Shown here piece after piece: positions 1-7,631 of a stretch of DNA of 64,000 nt. Positions within the stretch are counted from its first letter, which is position 1; each line of letters opens with the position of its first letter. Location of the stretch: assembly GCF_026626635.1 (NCBI RefSeq), contig NZ_JAPNKA010000001.1, positions 13,332,001-13,396,000 on the forward strand. The letters are read 5' to 3'. The DNA comes from Archangium lansingense (GTDB lineage Bacteria > Myxococcota > Myxococcia > Myxococcales > Myxococcaceae). The notes beneath the pieces are model-generated. The model saw nothing but the letters and a program-made list of their open reading frames with translations. It made no database searches and had not been told where the DNA came from. Both the position numbers and the translations under genes were made by a program.

Positions 1-2
1 AC

Positions 3-971
3 GATGTGGATGTGGTGGTGGAGACGGTCCCCTATTCGAAGGAGGAGCTGCGAGCGGAGGCCAGGCGCCTCTTCCTCCAGGCGTCTGAGACTCCCGGGCT
101 CGTCATCGCGCGGATCGAGCCGCTGGCGGACTATCAAGGGCTGAAGGTCGAGGTGGAAAACCCGGTTGCGGAAGTCGCGCGGCTGGCGCTTTTCGAGAGC
201 GCACCGATCCACATCGAGTTGGGCTCGGGCAAGCGGCCCACGCCACTGTCCCGCTGGAACGATACCGCCCCGTGGTATGGCGGCGCAGCCATCAGGAGTG
301 CGTTCGGCAATGGCTGCTCTACAGGCTTTGGGGTCTGGTACAACGGCTGGTTCTCGGATGACTACTACGTGCTGACGGCCGCGCACTGCTCCTACTTCCA
401 GAATGGGATTTCCTTCACGGACGGGAATAACGATCCCCTGGGTACCATTCCAGGTAACGGCACCAATGGCCTCGAGACGTACATCAGCGAAAACGACACG
501 ATTGCCATCAAGGTGAGCAGCTCGGGCTCGCGTATCTTCGATGGTGGAGTGTTCGTCGGCGAGTTCACCAAGCCCGTTCACGGCGCCACCGATCCCTGGG
601 TCGGAGAGTATCTGTGCACCTCCGGCGCTTACAGTGGTGTGCTGTGCGGTATCGTCACGAAGTCGAAGGACGCCTTCTATTTTTCGGATGGCGGCGCGCG
701 CCTGCACGGGCCGATGGTTCGGGCGGAGCAGTTGGATTACCTGGCCGCGGCCGGAGAAGGGGACAGTGGCGGTCCCGTGTTCTCCCTGAGCCCCAACAAC
801 GGAGTCATCGCGAAGGGAACCATCACCGCGGGCAACCCGTACAACAAGCCTGCTTCGTGCACGGGGATCATCTCGACCAATGGCCAGGCTCGGCGGTGCT
901 CCTGGGATGTCTTCTTCACCCCCATCGAGACGGCGTTGATCATCCACGATCTGGAGATCCGCTCGCAGTAG
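3..971 (+). CDS. Trypsin-like serine protease (5' end outside the window)
   Basis: This encodes a secreted-type chymotrypsin-fold endopeptidase. The catalytic triad is visible: His in TAAHC, a probable Asp in NDTIAIK, and the nucleophile in GDSGGP. The region before the protease domain (about 80 residues) resembles the pro-region of alpha-lytic-protease-like (S1) enzymes. The reading frame is open to the first base with no convincing ribosome site, so the gene starts upstream and any signal peptide is not visible. The mature domain is about 230 residues with several Cys that could form disulfides. Family assignment is secure; the substrate is unknown. A predatory, extracellular digestive role would suit a myxobacterium but is inference. 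Confidence 0.85.
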   Translation, partial: DVDVVVETVPYSKEELRAEARRLFLQASETPGLVIARIEPLADYQGLKVEVENPVAEVARLALFESAPIHIELGSGKRPTPLSRWNDTAPWYGGAAIRSAFGNGCSTGFGVWYNGWFSDDYYVLTAAHCSYFQNGISFTDGNNDPLGTIPGNGTNGLETYISENDTIAIKVSSSGSRIFDGGVFVGEFTKPVHGATDPWVGEYLCTSGAYSGVLCGIVTKSKDAFYFSDGGARLHGPMVRAEQLDYLAAAGEGDSGGPVFSLSPNNGVIAKGTITAGNPYNKPASCTGIISTNGQARRCSWDVFFTPIETALIIHDLEIRSQ

Positions 972-1022
972 GGCTGCCCCAGAGCACGTGGTGTCGAGCC
1001 ACGCGCCGCGTTTGCCCACAAG

Positions 1023-1068
1023 CCCCGACCCCTGCCGCGCTCTCATGGGAGGGCAGCCGGGGTCGGCG
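1023..1068. terminator. Possible bidirectional hairpin terminator
   Basis: CCGACCCC followed by TGCC (1025-1036) pairs with GGCA (1052-1055) and GGGGTCGG (1059-1066), with a small bulge. It lies between the convergent ends of the protease gene and the radical SAM remnant. There is no clear T-run, so function is uncertain. Confidence 0.35.
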
Positions 1069-1128
1069 TGTGCCCAATGGGGCTGCACGGCCTCTCCACC
1101 GGCATGGCGCTCTGCCTACGGGGAGGTT

Positions 1129-1341
1129 CTACAGCACCGCGATGGGGAGACGGCGGCGCCCGAAGTCTCCCGGCTTCGCGCCGAAGTGGCCCGGTATCCT
1201 CGTTCCGCAGTTCGGGCACCCTCCCTCCGCCGTCAGCCGGTAACTGAGGATGGAGTGCCAGTCCCGCACGACGAGCTCCCCGCCACAGTCCGGGCACAGC
1301 GTCGTCTCGCCCACCGGGTCGTGCGTGTTCCCCGGAGAGGG
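1129..1341 (-). pseudogene. 3' remnant of an AmmeMemoRadiSam radical SAM enzyme
   Basis: About 70 codons remain. The peptide contains GNTHD, then CPDCG, RDWHSI, CPNCGTRIPG and a closing GRRRLPIAV. This order, a zinc ribbon after GNxHD, is what I recall of the C-terminus of the AmmeMemoRadiSam radical SAM enzyme (a pyruvate formate-lyase-activase relative). The radical SAM domain with its CxxxCxxC cluster is absent: homology stops where the GTGTC repeats begin near 1341. The fragment is therefore almost certainly non-functional and marks a deletion or insertion junction. An independent small zinc-ribbon protein starting at the GTG at 1314 is the alternative. Confidence 0.6.
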
Positions 1342-1516
1342 CGGAGAGGGTGTCCGGAGAGGGTGTCAAAGAACTTAAGCGGAGAGACCGGAGAGGGTGT
1401 CGGAGAGGGTGTCAAAGAACTTAAGCGAAGAGACCTGTCACGACACGCCGGAGAGGGTGTCCGGAGAGGGTGTCAAAGAACTTAAGCGGAGAGGGTGTCA
1501 AAGAACTTAAGCGAAG
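1341..1516. repeat. Tandem and interspersed GTGTCAAAGAACTTAAGCG repeats
   Basis: The 19-base unit GTGTCAAAGAACTTAAGCG starts at 1363, 1409, 1470 and 1495, each preceded by GGAGAGG. Two variants with GGGTCAAAGAACTTGAGCG lie at about 2175 and 2214. Spacing is irregular (46, 61 and 25 bases), so this is not a CRISPR array. The units flank the RAYT transposase gene and probably belong to its REP-like substrate family. Confidence 0.7.
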
Positions 1517-1600
1517 AGACCTGTCACGACACGCGGAGGGAAGTAGAAAGGCAGAAAGCGGGCCGAGAAATCTCCCCGCTTCCACCGAGCCGCGGCCTCG
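1511..1600. repeat. 90-bp direct repeat of the 3' end of the RAYT gene
   Basis: Bases 1511-1600 match 2221-2310 at 84 of 90 positions by direct comparison, with an offset of exactly 710. The second copy is the 3' coding end of the RAYT transposase, so the first copy is a fragment of a former second RAYT unit or a piece of the element's end. The two copies bracket the Imm-5-like gene. Confidence 0.75.
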
Positions 1601-1623
1601 CTGCGTGAGGTCTCGGACCTGCG

Positions 1624-2142
1624 TCACCCGGTGAAGACGCCCCAGCAGATGTCGTTCCGCGCCCGCTGGTCTTCGAGGACCAGTTCACGAAGGGTGGCGG
1701 GAATCCGTTTCCGCTGCCATCCGAGCTCCTTCAGACGAGCCCCTTCCGCGTCACCCACGGCGACCGACGCGGCGGCGGCTCGGATGGCGTACGCCGCCGC
1801 GCCCAAGTAGTGCGCAGCGACGTGGGCGACGGCCACCGCCTGGCCTGCCGCGAGAGCAGCGAATTTGGCTGGTTCAGGCAACCCACGAGCCGCGGCGTTG
1901 GCCACGAACGCGGTTCGGTGGGCGTCACGCATCCGCACCTCGCCCCTGATCCACGCCCGACCCACGGCGATGGCGTCACGGGGGCGCGAGTCCTCAGGGC
2001 ACGCGCTCTCGAAGAAGGGCAGGACGTGCTCCGCGCAGAGGGCGGCCCACTCTGCGAGCAGGTGGTGGTCCTCGTCGGTCAGGCTCCCGCCACGACGGAT
2101 CGTGATCAACCTGGGGTCTCGCTCTTTCGGCAGGATCGGCAT
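1624..2142 (-). CDS. Imm-5-like putative immunity protein
   Basis: 172 residues, soluble, alanine-rich and helical. The N-terminus (DPRLITIRRGGSLTDEDHH) and the C-terminus (ending NDICWGVF) match what I recall of the family annotated 'putative immunity protein' (Imm-5-like). The start at 2142 (ATG) is chosen because the family begins with a few residues before DPR; the frame remains open further upstream but only through repeat DNA. No toxin gene adjoins it, so it is an orphan. It sits between two copies of a RAYT 3' end and may have been carried there. The biochemical activity of this family is not known to me. Confidence 0.7.
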   Translation of the reverse strand: MPILPKERDPRLITIRRGGSLTDEDHHLLAEWAALCAEHVLPFFESACPEDSRPRDAIAVGRAWIRGEVRMRDAHRTAFVANAAARGLPEPAKFAALAAGQAVAVAHVAAHYLGAAAYAIRAAAASVAVGDAEGARLKELGWQRKRIPATLRELVLEDQRARNDICWGVFTG

Positions 2143-2207
2143 GGACAGATCATCGCCCAGCCTCCCGGAGAGGGGGTCAAAGAACTTGAGCGAAGCCGGA
2201 GAGGGGG

Positions 2208-3260
2208 TCAAAGAACTTGAGCGAAGCGACCTGGCACGACACGCGGAGGGAAGGAGAAAGGCGGAAAGCGGGCCGAGAAATCTCCCCGCATCCACCGAGC
2301 CGCTGCCTCGCGGAATACAGAGACAAAGGCCCGGTACTGCTCACGGAGTTCCTTTAACGCCAGGCTTGAGGAGGCATGCCCCAAAGGCCGAGGGCTGCGC
2401 TTGAGGTGCTCGGGGCGGGTATGAGGGTTTTGTGCCCGCACAGCCCGTGCCCCCAAAACAGGAGTACCCCGGGCATGGGCCTCGGCTTCCACATGCTCCA
2501 CAAGTCCCCGCACCTTGCGTTGCCGCTCCTCCTCTGCCAGTCCTTCCCAGCACGGCAGGGGAGCCAACTCCAGTTCCACCGGCTCGGCCCACTCCTGTGC
2601 GAAGCGCCCCTGCGCTTCTGCCATGTCCTCACTCCGCCGCTTGCTCCAGCGCTTCGTCCAGTTGAGCCACCAGAAGAGCCGCCTGGCTGGCCCCAGCAAC
2701 TGTGGCAGGCAGGTGAGCCCTGGCCACTCGGCGCTCCTCTCCACCAGTCCTTCTTTCACTCCGTGGGCCAGCACGTAGCGCAGCCGTCCCACCAACGCGG
2801 CGTCGTCCAGCACTGGCTCCGCCGAGTAGCGCCGCTCCCAGAAGCCCCCACTCCAATCCACCAACTTCCCTACCTTGCGGGAGAGATTGGCACGCAGGTA
2901 TTGCATGAAAGAAGCAAGTGCCGGGCCCCTCGCCCACACCAGCAGGTGGAAGTGATTGGAGGCAAAGGTGAAGGCGTGCAGCCGCACATCGCCGTCGCTC
3001 TGCTGGACGGCGCGCGCCAGTACGCCTCCCACCACCTCGTTCACCTGCGGACTGGGCCGCAGCAGCAACCGTCCTTGAAAGCACCTGGACGTGACGAAAT
3101 AGAAGCCCTCCTCCTGGAACATTCTCAGCGGCCAACCCATCCCCATCCCCTGCGTGCGAGTTGCAAGCTGCGAAGCCAGATGCACCCCACGGGCCAATCG
3201 CAAGTCCTCGAAAGGACTTGAAGAACGGTTGGCCATCCGTCCACGCCGAGCCTCTCTCAA
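2208..3260 (-). CDS. RAYT (REP-associated tyrosine) transposase, Y1/HUH type
   Basis: A 350-residue single-strand DNA transposase-like protein. The HUH metal motif is NHFHLL near residues 102-107, and a Tyr follows about 15 residues later (Y121) in the helix expected to carry the nucleophile. FYFVTSRCF and the FWERRYSAEPV segment are also typical of the Y1_Tnp/RAYT family. RAYTs act on REP palindromes and are usually single-copy genes with flanking repeats; here GTGTC-type repeats lie on both sides and run into the 3' coding end. The gene appears to have landed in the methyltransferase-like gene at 3351-4095, removing its C-terminus. It appears intact. Confidence 0.85.
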   Translation of the reverse strand: MREARRGRMANRSSSPFEDLRLARGVHLASQLATRTQGMGMGWPLRMFQEEGFYFVTSRCFQGRLLLRPSPQVNEVVGGVLARAVQQSDGDVRLHAFTFASNHFHLLVWARGPALASFMQYLRANLSRKVGKLVDWSGGFWERRYSAEPVLDDAALVGRLRYVLAHGVKEGLVERSAEWPGLTCLPQLLGPARRLFWWLNWTKRWSKRRSEDMAEAQGRFAQEWAEPVELELAPLPCWEGLAEEERQRKVRGLVEHVEAEAHARGTPVLGARAVRAQNPHTRPEHLKRSPRPLGHASSSLALKELREQYRAFVSVFREAAARWMRGDFSARFPPFSFPPRVVPGRFAQVL

Positions 3261-3350
3261 CCTCGCATTTCGATTCCTTTGACACCATCTCAGGACACCA
3301 TCTCAGATGACGAAGCCCCCGCGACCGTTGTCTCGCCTTCCCGCCTTCCC

Positions 3351-4095
3351 GCCTTCCCGCCTTCCAGACGTAGTCGTCCCGTCCGAGGCTCCGGGCCATC
3401 GCTTCCAGCTCCTCGGGCCGGTGGAGGCGGAAGAGAGCGGCCACCCCGTCCCAGACGGACACGAAGGGGAGGATGGGCAGCAGGTACGTGAAGAGCAGCC
3501 GCGAGGGGCGGAACGGCTGGATGAACGGCGTGACGAGCAGCATCACGAGCGGGACGATCACCGTCATGCCGATGACCTGGCGGAGGCTGTTGTTGTTCCC
3601 CTCGCCGATCACCACGTCCAGGTCATGGTCGACGAGCTCCTGGAGCACGGCACGATCCTCTCCGTGGCCCAGGTGGTGGAAGGAGTTGATGAAGACGCCG
3701 ATGCCGCGGCCCCGGAAGCGCTCGGCCACCTGGTGTTTCGGGCTGGCGAGCACCTCGATGGGCCGGCCCGCGAGCTGCTCGAGCCGCTTCACCCGGGCGG
3801 GGACGCACTGCTCGTCGGTGAGCTGGAGGGACAGCTTCGGATTGAGGGGGCCGCCCACCTCGGAGGCGATATGGGCGAGCCCGCCCCCGTCCATCGACTC
3901 GAAGCCGACGAGGATCCGGGCCTGGGAGTGCGCCAGCACCTCGTCGAACAAGGGGAGGAACGGGTGGTTGACATGGGGCAGGTGGGCCCGCTGGGGCAGT
4001 TGCACCATGAAGTCGAGGAACTCGTCGATCTGGGTCCTGAGGAACCTGGGGAACCAGGGCTGCCGCGAGAATTGGAAGACCGTCTTCCGGTGCAT
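3351..4095 (-). pseudogene. Methyltransferase-like protein, C-terminus lost to the RAYT insertion
   Basis: About 248 codons remain before the frame runs into GGAAGGCGGGAAGGCGGG-type repeat DNA and then antisense RAYT sequence. The segments INSFHHL, a long hydrophobic stretch (about residues 176-213, VIVPLVMLLVTPFIQPF then FTYLLPILPF) and WDGVAALFRLHRPEELEAM recall SAM-dependent methyltransferases with a membrane-associated C-terminal part. The glycine-rich SAM loop is not convincing (ILVGFESMDGGG), so the protein may have been divergent before it was broken. A good ribosome site is not evident before the ATG at 4095. Function is tentative. Confidence 0.5.
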
Positions 4096-4185
4096 GGTGT
4101 TTCCCTCCTGTTTTCGAGGGAAAGGTGCCCTGGGCGGGGCCGGTGCGCATTGGGTTCGGGCGCCAGATCGGCTGGCCGCCGGGGA

Positions 4186-4360
4186 AGGTGTCGGGGAAGG
4201 TGTCTCGGGGAAGGTGTCCGGGAAGGTGTCAAAGGACTCGTACAGGTATATTGCCTCCTACGAATCGTCTGACACCTCGGCCGACACCTCGGCCGAGGCC
4301 TCCTACGAATCGTCTGACACCTCGGCGGCGGCTACGAATCGTCTGACACCTCGGCGGCGG
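4186..4360. repeat. Dispersed repeat family with core CTACGAATCGTCTGACACCT
   Basis: Three copies of TACGAATCGTCTGACACCTC lie at about 4259, 4305 and 4333, preceded by four GGGGAAGGTGTC-type units (4186-4230). The same core occurs in reverse orientation 50 kb away at 54597-54616, again next to GGAAGGTGTC units. The shared GTGTC element links it to the repeats around the RAYT gene. Confidence 0.75.
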
Positions 4361-4372
4361 CGCTTCCGCCTT

Positions 4373-4400
4373 GACGCGAGTTCGATTCCCGCCGCTTACA
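4373..4400 (+). other. Orphan tmRNA/tRNA-like 3' end (attachment scar)
   Basis: GACGCGAGTTCGATTCCCGC followed by CGCTTACAC forms a T-arm (GCGAG/TTCGATT/CCCGC, one mismatch) and an acceptor-like end, without the rest of any tRNA. It resembles the ends at 6491, 12326 and 21804. Such ends are typical remains of integrase target sites. Confidence 0.5.
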
Positions 4401-4407
4401 CTAATAT

Positions 4408-5334
4408 CTACCGATCCGCCCGGAACCGCTGCGCGAGCTTCTCCTGCTTGAAGTGGGCTGCGAGCAGCTCGATGAACACGCGAACCCGCGCGGGCAGCAG
4501 GCGCTGACTCGAGAAGTAGACGAGCAAGGGGCCGCCGTCGGCGTACCACTCCGGGAGCACGCGGACGGCCGTGCCGCGCTCCAGATCCGCCAGCACCTGC
4601 GAGGTCGGCAGCAGCGCCACGCCCATGCCGCCGCGGACCGCCGCGGCCATCGCGTCCACCTCGCTCAGCAAGATGGCCGGCTTCGGGTCGACGAGGGCCT
4701 CGGTGCCGTCGCGGTTCCGCATCGTCCAGACCCGTGGCTTGCCCGTGCGCGGCGAACGGAACGCGATCACCTGGTGATGGGCCAGCTCCTCCGGCGTCTT
4801 CGGCGTGCCGTGCTTCTTGAGGTACTCCTTGGACGACACCGCGATGATGTGGATGCGCGCCAGCTCCCGCGCTACGAGCCCCGCGCTCAGCTCCAACCCG
4901 GCGCCCACCGCGACGTCATAACCCTCGGCGATGAGATCCACCTGCCGGTTCTCGAAGTGCCACTCAGGAAGTACGCGAGGGCAGGCCTCCCGGTAGGGCT
5001 TCAAGACGGGCAGCACGTACTCGCGCCCGAACGCCGGAGCGAGGCTCAGCTTGAGCGTCCCCGTCGGTTCGAGTCTCTGGCTCGAGACGCGTGTGAGTGC
5101 CTCCTGCAGCGTGTGCAGACTTCCCGCCACGTCAGCGAACAGGTGCTCACCCGCCTCGGTCAGCTTGAGCTTGCGCGTGGTGCGGTGGAACAGGCGCACC
5201 CCCAGCGAGTCCTCGAGCCTGGCGACGCTCTTGCTCACCGCCGCGGGCGTCAGGACGAGCTTTCGCGCAGCCGCGGAGAAGCTGCCCAGCTCGGCGCTGC
5301 GTACGAAGGCTTCAATGGCTGAAAGGGGTTCCAC
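4408..5334 (-). CDS. LysR-family transcriptional regulator
   Basis: 308 residues. The N-terminal winged helix-turn-helix (SFSAAARKLVLTPAAVSKSV, then LGVRLFHRTTRKLKLTEAG) and a periplasmic-binding-protein-like effector domain are typical, close to the DsbA/AaeR-like LysR group. The GTG at 5334 is preferred over the ATG at 5355: it has GGGAG 7-8 bases upstream and gives the usual EPLSAIEAF start, whereas the ATG overlaps an inverted repeat that looks like an operator. The gene is divergent from the alpha/beta hydrolase at 5509, which it probably controls together with itself. The inducer is unknown. Confidence 0.9.
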   Translation of the reverse strand: MEPLSAIEAFVRSAELGSFSAAARKLVLTPAAVSKSVARLEDSLGVRLFHRTTRKLKLTEAGEHLFADVAGSLHTLQEALTRVSSQRLEPTGTLKLSLAPAFGREYVLPVLKPYREACPRVLPEWHFENRQVDLIAEGYDVAVGAGLELSAGLVARELARIHIIAVSSKEYLKKHGTPKTPEELAHHQVIAFRSPRTGKPRVWTMRNRDGTEALVDPKPAILLSEVDAMAAAVRGGMGVALLPTSQVLADLERGTAVRVLPEWYADGGPLLVYFSSQRLLPARVRVFIELLAAHFKQEKLAQRFRADR

Positions 5335-5354
5335 GCACTTGCTCCCAGGGGGCA

Positions 5355-5410
5355 TTCAACCACGGGTTGAAGCGGGTTCGTCTGACTATCTTCAACTTCG
5401 GGTTGAAGAT
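5355..5410. promoter_or_regulatory. Two TTCAAC-N5-GTTGAA operators in the LysR/hydrolase intergenic region
   Basis: TTCAAC-cacgg-GTTGAA (5355-5371) and ATCTTCAAC-ttcgg-GTTGAAGAT (5388-5410) are perfect inverted repeats with the same half-site and the same 5-base spacer, centred 36 bases apart. They lie between a LysR gene and its divergent target, as expected for LysR recognition and activation sites. Confidence 0.7.
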
Positions 5411-5508
5411 GATTGTCGCAATCTGTTCCTACCGGAGGAAATGGCGAATGCACATACTCTTCTCATCAACGCGACACGAACCTCGCGGCACAGGAGAGAG
5501 AGAAAGCC

Positions 5509-6330
5509 ATGGAGACCACCGGCAAGAACAATTTCCCCGACACCATCGTCCTCATTCACGGCCTGTGGGTGACGCCCCGTAGCTGGGAGAACTGGGTGAA
5601 GTTCTACGAAGCCCGTGGGTACAAGGTGCTGGCGCCCACCTACCCGGGGATGGAGGGTGAAGTGGACGGCCTGCGCGAGGACTCCTCGCCGATTGCCGAG
5701 CTGAGCGTGCAGAAGGTGGTGGACCACTACGCGAGCATCATCGAGGCGCTCCCCTCCAAGCCCATCCTCATCGGCCACTCGTTCGGTGGCACGGTGGTGC
5801 AGCTCCTGCTCGACCGGGGATTGGGTGCAGCGGGGGTGGTGATTGATTCGGCGCCGGTGAAGGGGGTGCTGCGGGTGCCGCTGACTCAAGTGCGTTCGAC
5901 GTTCCCCGTGCTCAAGAATCCGGCGAACGTGAAGCGCGCGGTGCCGTTCACCCACGAAGAGTTCCACTACGCCTTCACCAACACGCTGAGCGAGGAGGAG
6001 AGCCGGGAGGCGTATGAGCGCTACGCCGTCGCCGCGCCGGGCCGAATCCTCTTCGAAGGCGCGACCATCAACTTGAACCCGAACACCGCCGCGAAGGTGG
6101 ACTTCCACAAGGAAGACCGAGCGCCCCTCTTCTTCATCGCCGGAGAGCACGACCACATCATGCCCGCGGCACTCAACCGCGATAACGCCAGGAAGTACCG
6201 GAGCGGCATCGTCGCCTTCCGCGAGTTCGCTGGCCGCGACCACTTCATCGTCGGGGAGAAGGGCTGGGAAGAGGTCGCCACCGCTGCGCTCGAGTGGGCG
6301 CGGAATCCGCAGCCGGTCCCGATGCAGTAG
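5509..6330 (+). CDS. Alpha/beta-fold hydrolase
   Basis: 273 residues, cytoplasmic. IVLIHGLW forms the oxyanion-hole strand, GHSFGG is the nucleophile elbow, an acid is likely in AGEHDHI, and the catalytic His is in GRDHFIV near the end. The ATG at 5509 is chosen because GAGAGAG lies just upstream; upstream in-frame codons look non-coding. The protein resembles the non-haem-chloroperoxidase/esterase-like hydrolases that often sit opposite a LysR regulator. The paired operator (5355-5410) suggests LysR-dependent expression. Substrate cannot be assigned. Confidence 0.85.
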   Translation: METTGKNNFPDTIVLIHGLWVTPRSWENWVKFYEARGYKVLAPTYPGMEGEVDGLREDSSPIAELSVQKVVDHYASIIEALPSKPILIGHSFGGTVVQLLLDRGLGAAGVVIDSAPVKGVLRVPLTQVRSTFPVLKNPANVKRAVPFTHEEFHYAFTNTLSEEESREAYERYAVAAPGRILFEGATINLNPNTAAKVDFHKEDRAPLFFIAGEHDHIMPAALNRDNARKYRSGIVAFREFAGRDHFIVGEKGWEEVATAALEWARNPQPVPMQ

Positions 6331-6365
6331 CTGGGCTTGCCCCGTTTGCTCCAGCGCTTCGTCCA

Positions 6366-6518
6366 GGGGACCAAAAAGGACCAAATCGAACGGACGCGCC
6401 TGGACCCGCCCGGACAGATGGGCGCCCCATTTTCAGAGGGGAAACCGGGGGGATGCCTCTGGTCCCGAGGGAAGGCAGCTCCGCCGTTAGCGGCTTCGAT
6501 TCCCGCCGCCTCCACTGG
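6366..6518 (+). repeat. 153-bp dispersed repeat, copy A, ending in a tmRNA-like 3' end
   Basis: This block is repeated in inverted orientation at 12325-12477 with visibly high identity (roughly 85% by eye). It opens with GGGGACCAAAAAGGACCAAA and closes with a T-arm/acceptor-like end (GCGGCTTCGATTCCCGCCGC at 6490-6509, then CTCCACT). The block occupies the 290-base gap between the hydrolase and the MarR-GNAT gene; nothing coding is apparent there. Confidence 0.7.
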
Positions 6519-6576
6519 AAGTAGCAAGGCCAGCAGGCGAGGAAGGAACAGTCCACCCCTCTTGCGCTCCATCCTG

Positions 6577-6608
6577 TTTCATAGCTATCTATATAGCGTG
6601 CTATGAAA
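6577..6608. promoter_or_regulatory. Probable MarR-type operator TTTCATAGC-N14-GCTATGAAA
   Basis: Perfect 9-base arms (6577-6585 and 6600-6608) flank an AT-rich centre (TATCTATATA) that could contain the -10 element. It ends next to the ribosome site of the MarR-GNAT gene, so autorepression by that protein is the obvious reading. Confidence 0.6.
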
Positions 6609-6620
6609 TGGAGGTACGGC

Positions 6621-7577
6621 ATGGAAGTCGATCTTCTGGCGGGGTTTGGCGTGGGCTTTCTGGGCAGCCGGCTCAAGCGCCTGGCCGAGCGGATGCAGGC
6701 CGACGCCGCCGAAGTGGCCCGCTCACTGGACCTGCCGGTCCAGCCGGCCCAGATATCGCTGCTGATGACGATCCGCCTGCACGGCCCGATCACGGTGGGC
6801 GAACTGGCCGAGCGCCTGCAACTGGCCCAACCCACGGTGACCCGCGCCCTCGGGACATTGGAAGACTTCGTCGAAGCGCGGCGCGCGCCGGACGACCAGC
6901 GCTCGAAGCGCCTGGCGCTGACGGAGAAGGGCGAGGCCCTGATGGTCCGCATCCAGACGCAGCTGATGCCGCGCATCGAGCCCGCCGCCGCCTCGCTGGT
7001 CGAAGGGCTGTCGGGCGACTTCATGCAGGGCCTGGCAAAGGTGGAGGCGCGGCTGGCCGAGGCCTCGCTGCTGAGCCGGGTCAAGGCCGCCGGTCCGCCC
7101 GCGATGTGGGCGCGCGACTTCTCCGACGACCTGACCGACGCCTTCTATCGAATCAACGCCGAATGGATCGAGGACATGTTCGCCCTCGAGGAGAACGACA
7201 TCGCCCTCCTGTCGAGGCCGCGCGAGCTGATCCTCGACAAGGGCGGGGTGGTGCTGTTCGCCGAGACGCCGGAGCTGGGCGTGGTCGGAACCTGCGCCCT
7301 GATGGTGTCCAAGGACGGCTGGGTCGAGCTGACCAAGATGGGCGTCCTGAAGAGCGCCCGGGGCCTGAAGGTCGGCGAGTTCCTGCTCGCCAAGACCCTG
7401 GAGCGGGCCTCCAGCCTGGGCTTCGGCAAGGTCTATCTGCTGACCAACAAGAAGTGCGCGGCGGCCATCCATCTCTACGAGAAGCTGGGCTTCGTGCACG
7501 ACGCCGAGATCATGCGGCTGTTCGGGGCGCGCTACGAGCGATGCGACGTGGCGATGTCGTACCGACCGAGGGGTTAG
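6621..7577 (+). CDS. MarR-type regulator fused to a GNAT N-acetyltransferase
   Basis: 318 residues. The first about 140 residues form a MarR winged helix (GPITVGELAERLQLAQPTVT, then DDQRSKRLALTEKG). The last about 150 form a GNAT domain, with the acetyl-CoA loop region at LKSARGLKVGEFLLAKTLE and the usual late NKKCAAAIHLYEKLGF segment. ATG 6621 is used because GGAGG sits 7 bases upstream. The architecture is a known one (HTH plus GNAT), in which acetyl-CoA or substrate state may alter DNA binding. Nearby enzymes give no clear target; autoregulation through the 6577-6608 palindrome is likely. Confidence 0.88.
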   Translation: MEVDLLAGFGVGFLGSRLKRLAERMQADAAEVARSLDLPVQPAQISLLMTIRLHGPITVGELAERLQLAQPTVTRALGTLEDFVEARRAPDDQRSKRLALTEKGEALMVRIQTQLMPRIEPAAASLVEGLSGDFMQGLAKVEARLAEASLLSRVKAAGPPAMWARDFSDDLTDAFYRINAEWIEDMFALEENDIALLSRPRELILDKGGVVLFAETPELGVVGTCALMVSKDGWVELTKMGVLKSARGLKVGEFLLAKTLERASSLGFGKVYLLTNKKCAAAIHLYEKLGFVHDAEIMRLFGARYERCDVAMSYRPRG

Positions 7578-7631
7578 AGCGGAAAGCAGCCTTTTGAGGC
7601 AGCGGCCAGCAAGGCGCCGCTGAAGGAGAGG

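Noticed and set aside
1341..1516. Possible CRISPR array from repeated GTGTCAAAGAACTTAAGCG units
   Set aside because: Spacing is irregular (46, 61, 25 bases), intervening sequence is itself repeated, and no cas genes are near.
2629..4095. A single 488-codon gene on the minus strand
   Set aside because: Only the first about 248 codons resemble a protein family; the rest is read through repeats and antisense to the RAYT gene.
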